From positions 1-64,000 of the forward strand of contig CAJUFY010000006.1 of NCBI GenBank assembly GCA_910586245.1: DNA of 64,000 bases, given 5' to 3'. A program made the position numbers and the translations under genes. This DNA comes from an uncultured Christensenella sp. (GTDB lineage: Bacteria; Bacillota; Clostridia; Christensenellales; Borkfalkiaceae). Positions within the stretch are counted from its first letter, which is position 1. Each line of letters opens with the position of its first letter. Shown here piece by piece: positions 60,755 to 64,000 of this stretch. The notes under the pieces are model-generated. The model worked only from the letters and a program-made list of their open reading frames with translations. It searched no databases and was not told where the DNA came from.

Positions 60755-61294
60755 TTACTTTCTTTTGTAGCAATACTTATATTTGTCGCCCAGCTTCTGC
60801 CGCAGCAAATTCGAAAGTTCTTCGACAGTGCCCTCTTTCATGCCCGCCTTATCGATTGCAAACACCGTCGCCTTGTTGATGTAAAGCAACCAGACGTCGC
60901 GATATTCTTTCCCTTCGGTAAACGCGCCGTAACTGCCTTGCGTCGTGCTCACCGTGCCGTCGTTTAACGTGGACGTCATCTCGTACCCGTCTTCCGAAAA
61001 AACGTATTTCAAATCCGCTTCCTTGCCCTGCATCGTTTTTACGGAAGCTCTTTTTAAAATCAAACCAAAACAGCAGCCGAATCCGATTAAAAACACGCCC
61101 AACAACAAAATCGCGACGTCCAAAAAATAATCGGGCTTTCCGTCTCCCGCAAACAAATCCAACATCAGGGTCAGAATGCCGCAAGCCAAAATAAAAATAC
61201 CGCCGCAAATAAGTATGTATCGGGTTTTACCCGTCATTCGCTTTGCCACTTTTACGTTGAGCGCGACGTCGTTTTTCGTTTCGTTTACAATCAT
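60755..61294 (-). CDS. YcxB-like membrane protein
   Basis: 179 aa from the ATG at 61294 after GGAGAA. Two membrane spans (about 27-50 and 60-83) and a C-terminal YcxB-like domain (KYVFSEDGYEMTSTLNDG, GSYGAFTEGKEYRDVWLLYI, NKATVFAIDKAGM). The family is widespread in Firmicutes and of unknown function. It follows the MATE gene by 31 nt and is probably co-transcribed with it. Confidence 0.75.
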   Translation of the reverse strand: MIVNETKNDVALNVKVAKRMTGKTRYILICGGIFILACGILTLMLDLFAGDGKPDYFLDVAILLLGVFLIGFGCCFGLILKRASVKTMQGKEADLKYVFSEDGYEMTSTLNDGTVSTTQGSYGAFTEGKEYRDVWLLYINKATVFAIDKAGMKEGTVEELSNLLRQKLGDKYKYCYKRK

Positions 61295-61325
61295 ATTCCG
61301 TTCTCCTTCATTCATACCGTAACAT

Positions 61326-62735
61326 TTATGCGGCCGCCGAAAAGGGCGTTTCGTCGGATTTTTCTTTTTGTTTTCTTTCCCTGATCTTCGCAAAGTGCAT
61401 CACCGCGAAATAGGTGATCAGAAGGAATATATCCGCCGCCACCCAGGCGGTTACGTTGGAAAGGCAAAAACCGATATATCCCCAAACGTTTACGAACACG
61501 AAAGAGGTCAACACCCGCGCACCCAGTTCCGTCACGCCCGAAAACATCGTGATCGCGCTCTTGCCGATTCCCTGCAATGCGCTGCGGTAAATGAAGATCG
61601 CGCCGAGCCCGACGTAACCCGCATTCTGGCAGAGCAAATACTTCCTTCCGTATCCGAGCACGGCGGCAAGATCGATCGAAACCCCGCCCTTATCGGTATC
61701 GATAAACAACCGCATGAGCGGATCGTACAGTCCCTGACAGAACGCCACGCCGAGCGCCGCACCCGCAAGCACGTACACCATGCCCGCAGTCGCGCCCTTC
61801 CGCACGCGCGCGTCTTCGCCCGCGCCGTGATTCTGTCCCGCATAGGTTGCGATCGCCGCGCCGAGCGCGGGGAAACTTTGCGTAGCGATATTATCGATTT
61901 TCGAAGCTGCGACGTAAGCGGTCACCGCGCCGGGGAGCGAATCGGAAAGACCGTTGAGCGCGGTCTGCTGCACGATGCAACCGATCGCCGTAATCGAAAA
62001 TTGCAGCGCCATCGGAAGTCCCACCGCAACGTGCCCGCCCGCCAGACGGGTATCCCACTTCCAGTCGGCGCGCGAAAGGCGCAGCTGCGGATAGCGCTTC
62101 ATCATGTACGCAAGGCAAGCCGCACCCGAAAGCAATTGCGAAACGACCGTTGCAAGCCCCGCGCCGACGTAATACAATCTGCAACCCACGATGAAAGCGA
62201 AATCCAGTACCACGTTCAACAACGCTGCGACGATCAAAAATACGAGCGGAGTTTTGGAATCGCCGATCGCGCGCAGAACGCCCGCCGCCATGTTGTATAA
62301 AACGGTCGCGCCGATTCCGCAAAAGATCGTAAACAGATAAGAATAGGCGTACGAAAAATATTCTTCCGGCGTCTTCATCAGCCGCAGAAGGGGGCCCGTC
62401 AACGGCACGGCGATCGCAGTAATCACCACGGACAGTATAATGCAGAGCGTAAAACTCATCGCCGTGGCACGGCGCATGCCCGCGTCGTCCCCTGCGCCGA
62501 ACCGCTGGGCGATCCGCACGGAAAACCCGCCCGTAAGCCCGAACACGAACCCTAAAACCAAAAAAGAAACGGGGCCTGTCAGCCCGACCCCCGTAAACGC
62601 CGCCGCGGAAATGGTATTGCCTACGATGACGGTATCCGCCATATTATAAAGTTGCTGAAACACGTTGCCGGCAAATACGGGCAACGCGAACAGCAGAATG
62701 AGTTTAAAAGGATTTCCCTTTGTTAAATCTTTCAT
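61326..62735 (-). CDS. MATE-family efflux transporter
   Basis: 469 aa with twelve membrane spans. The family marks are visible: NPFKLILLFALPVFAGNVFQQLYNMADTVIVG-type start (here shown in part, FQQLYNMADTVIVGN), AQRFGAGDD after span 2, and the matching QNHGAGEDARVRKGA in the second half. Exports cationic drugs or metabolites with Na+ or H+. The C-terminal tail is basic. The ATG at 62735 has only a weak ribosome site; the promoter is at 62774-62802. Confidence 0.93.
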   Translation of the reverse strand: MKDLTKGNPFKLILLFALPVFAGNVFQQLYNMADTVIVGNTISAAAFTGVGLTGPVSFLVLGFVFGLTGGFSVRIAQRFGAGDDAGMRRATAMSFTLCIILSVVITAIAVPLTGPLLRLMKTPEEYFSYAYSYLFTIFCGIGATVLYNMAAGVLRAIGDSKTPLVFLIVAALLNVVLDFAFIVGCRLYYVGAGLATVVSQLLSGAACLAYMMKRYPQLRLSRADWKWDTRLAGGHVAVGLPMALQFSITAIGCIVQQTALNGLSDSLPGAVTAYVAASKIDNIATQSFPALGAAIATYAGQNHGAGEDARVRKGATAGMVYVLAGAALGVAFCQGLYDPLMRLFIDTDKGGVSIDLAAVLGYGRKYLLCQNAGYVGLGAIFIYRSALQGIGKSAITMFSGVTELGARVLTSFVFVNVWGYIGFCLSNVTAWVAADIFLLITYFAVMHFAKIRERKQKEKSDETPFSAAA

Positions 62736-62773
62736 GATTTACTCTTAGCGCGCAAGTTTTTTCGCGTGCACAT

Positions 62774-62802
62774 AATATATTCCTCGGCGCAAAAAAATGC
62801 AA
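62774..62802 (-). promoter_or_regulatory. Promoter of the MATE gene
   Basis: On the minus strand TTGCAT (62797-62802), a 17-bp spacer and TATATT (62774-62779). Confidence 0.5.
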
Positions 62803-62852
62803 CTGTTTTGAAGGCATATTTTTAATTTTTTTTACAAAAATCAAAATGCGCA

Positions 62853-62881
62853 TTGACAATTGCCCGAAACCGTGTTACAAT
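62853..62881 (+). promoter_or_regulatory. Promoter of the SecB-like gene
   Basis: TTGACA (62853-62858), a 17-bp spacer and TACAAT (62876-62881), about 30 nt before the ATG at 62913. Confidence 0.75.
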
Positions 62882-62912
62882 GGATCGGTAATCCATAAAA
62901 GAGGTAAAAATT

Positions 62913-63362
62913 ATGATCGATTATTCTTTAAAAGCACTTACGGCAGACGAGCTTTCGTTTAAGGTAAACCCGATTAAGGCGACGCCCGATACGAAGTTCG
63001 AAATCAAGCCCTTTTTCTCCCGCCAGATCCGTCAGGCGAACGAGAATCCCAAAATCAACATCGTCGTTCTCGAATGCAAAATCGAGCACAAAGACGACGC
63101 GCCCAAGCCCTTCAATTTGACGGCGCGCTTCGTGGGCGTATTCGAAGTGAACAATATGGAAACGGAAGACGACAGAAGAACGTTCGCCATCAACGCGACG
63201 GAAACCATCTTCCCCTACCTGCGCGCGGCGGTGACCAACCTTACGGCGGACGCACTGATCAATCCGCTCACCCTGCCCGTCGTGCCCGGCTCCACGCTGT
63301 TCCCCGACGACAGAGGCCCCAGCAACTATACGCTCAGCCTCGATCCCAAAGTCGTAAACTGA
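62913..63362 (+). CDS. SecB-like chaperone
   Basis: 149 aa, the size of SecB. The C-terminal half has the SecB landmarks: a beta strand FVGVFEVNNME, then the helix start TIFPYLRAAVTNLTADA and PLTLPVVPG, equivalent to the LFPYxR...T...P-x-x-L-x-P pattern of SecB. SecB holds precursor or aggregation-prone proteins unfolded. Classical SecB is a proteobacterial protein; the relatives in Bacillota are often solitary or tied to toxin-antitoxin pairs. No toxin lies beside it here. It has its own promoter and a palindromic terminator. Confidence 0.75.
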   Translation: MIDYSLKALTADELSFKVNPIKATPDTKFEIKPFFSRQIRQANENPKINIVVLECKIEHKDDAPKPFNLTARFVGVFEVNNMETEDDRRTFAINATETIFPYLRAAVTNLTADALINPLTLPVVPGSTLFPDDRGPSNYTLSLDPKVVN

Positions 63363-63402
63363 AACGCAAAAATCAAACTCCCCCGCAAAGTAAGGGGCGA
63401 GT

Positions 63403-63444
63403 CAAACAATAACAGGACTTCAATTGAAGTCCTGTTATTGTTTG
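63403..63444. terminator. Perfect 42-bp palindrome, bidirectional terminator
   Basis: CAAACAATAACAGGACTTCA and onward to 63423 is followed immediately by its exact complement to 63444 (21-bp arms, centre CAATTG). It separates the SecB-like gene and a convergent membrane gene. A weaker CTCCCCC/GGGGCGAG hairpin lies just before it (63378-63401). Confidence 0.65.
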
Positions 63445-63483
63445 TTAAAACAAAACGATTACCGTTTCTTTCTCGACTTACTT

Positions 63484-63822
63484 TTACCAAATAATTTCAC
63501 CGTGATAACGAATAGAGTCAAGGTCTGAAAAATATGATTTTACGCCGTAATATGGCGCAATCAACAAACCGATAAAACAACCCGTGCCGACATAAAACCC
63601 TATTTTTACACTATATTCCAAATCGGAATTTTTCATTTTATATGCAAAATATAAAACATCGGGCGGTAAAAAAAATACCCAGATACTACAAATTATGCAA
63701 GAGAATATTTTTTGAAAACCCCATTCCAACGATTTATCTAAAAAGAAAAACACCATAAGAACGGCAACTAAAATGAAAGATACGACAACCGTAATTATTT
63801 TACATTTTGTCTGATTTTTCAT
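63484..63822 (-). CDS. Small three-span membrane protein, unknown
   Basis: 112 aa; the ATG at 63822 follows GGAGATG. Three membrane spans at about 10-28, 37-59 and 74-93. An AT-rich gene with no recognised family and no charged catalytic motif. Confidence 0.65.
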   Translation of the reverse strand: MKNQTKCKIITVVVSFILVAVLMVFFFLDKSLEWGFQKIFSCIICSIWVFFLPPDVLYFAYKMKNSDLEYSVKIGFYVGTGCFIGLLIAPYYGVKSYFSDLDSIRYHGEIIW

Positions 63823-63881
63823 AAAACATCTCCGTTAAATTACTGTTTGTCGTCGTTACATTATATCATAACCGTAATAAA

Positions 63882-63912
63882 AAAGCAAGGACAGTTTTAT
63901 TGTCCTTGCTTT
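63882..63912 (-). terminator. Terminator of the gene entering from the right edge
   Basis: AAAGCAAGGACA (63882-63893) and TGTCCTTGCTTT (63901-63912) form a stem. On the minus strand a T run follows. Confidence 0.75.
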
Positions 63913-63946
63913 CATCTCTATGAAATACACCGCAACCGCGTTTTTG

Positions 63947-64000
63947 CTATACAAGGCGTTCGAAAAATTCCAACAGAACTTGTGCGTTCTCTTCGCCCGA
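63947..64000 (-). CDS. 3' end of a gene truncated by the window edge
   Basis: The last 17 codons read SGEENAQVLLEFFERLV and end at TAG (63947-63949), 35 nt before a terminator in the same direction. Too short to identify. Confidence 0.5.
   Translation of the reverse strand, partial: SGEENAQVLLEFFERLV

Overview
The window reads as a chromosomal segment of an uncultured-type gut member of the Clostridia (Bacillota). Supporting signs are strong AGGAGG-type ribosome binding sites, TTGACA/TATAAT promoters almost always spaced by 17 bp, many lipoproteins with Leu-x-Ala-Cys-Gly lipoboxes, a GH3/GH78 plant-glycoside operon with an AraC regulator, pyruvate phosphate dikinase, an Opp peptide transporter and a giant surface subtilase. 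The exact lineage is inference; a Christensenellales-like relative is plausible but cannot be proved from sequence reading alone.

Layout. 1-8.3 kb is a visibly AT-rich accessory island: an orphan tyrosine recombinase (92-976) converges on a tight, overlapping four-gene operon (8199 down to 1299). The operon encodes a TIR protein fused to a DUF6273-like domain, a 692-aa helical/coiled-coil protein, a ParA/MinD-like ATPase with a KGGxGR variant P-loop, and a 969-aa protein ending in a GNAT acetyltransferase. I see this as the best candidate for an undescribed conflict/anti-phage system. 8.3-9.0 kb holds decayed sequence, including a probable AraC C-terminal relic. 9.1-16.4 kb holds three tandem lipoproteins that share a prealbumin-like domain; the first also has a TlpA thioredoxin domain. 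16.4-20.9 kb has a GNAT gene, a membrane FeS/TlpA redox pair, and an L-cysteine desulfidase gene interrupted by an in-frame TGA exactly before a conserved Cys motif. 21.0-30.4 kb is a complete oligopeptide transport operon (lipoprotein, OppA, B, C, D, F and a small membrane protein) with large lineage-specific insertions. It lies directly downstream of a 2504-aa subtilase with BspA-type leucine-rich repeats (30.4-38.0 kb), which suggests coupled surface proteolysis and peptide uptake.

38.2-41.2 kb carries an ECF-type sigma factor operon with a secreted C39-like cysteine protease candidate and a single-pass membrane protein, followed by two small genes of unknown function. 41.4-43.3 kb has tRNA-Leu(UAA), quinolinate synthase (nadA) with a palindromic operator on its promoter, and a beta-carbonic anhydrase. 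44.2-54.8 kb is a six-gene glycoside utilisation operon: GH3, GPH sugar transporter, circularly permuted GH3, GH78 rhamnosidase, esterase and a small protein. A divergent AraC regulator, probably leaderless, controls it.

56.2-57.2 kb contains a 52-aa zinc ribbon and a SLOG-like gene. The SLOG gene is preceded by a ~225-nt leader with nested hairpins, an intrinsic terminator abutting its start codon, and a competing antiterminator pairing: a candidate riboregulator. 57.3-64 kb is more ordinary: pyruvate phosphate dikinase, a CmpB-family membrane protein, a YcxB-like protein, a MATE transporter, a SecB-like chaperone, a small membrane protein and the 3' end of a gene running off the window.
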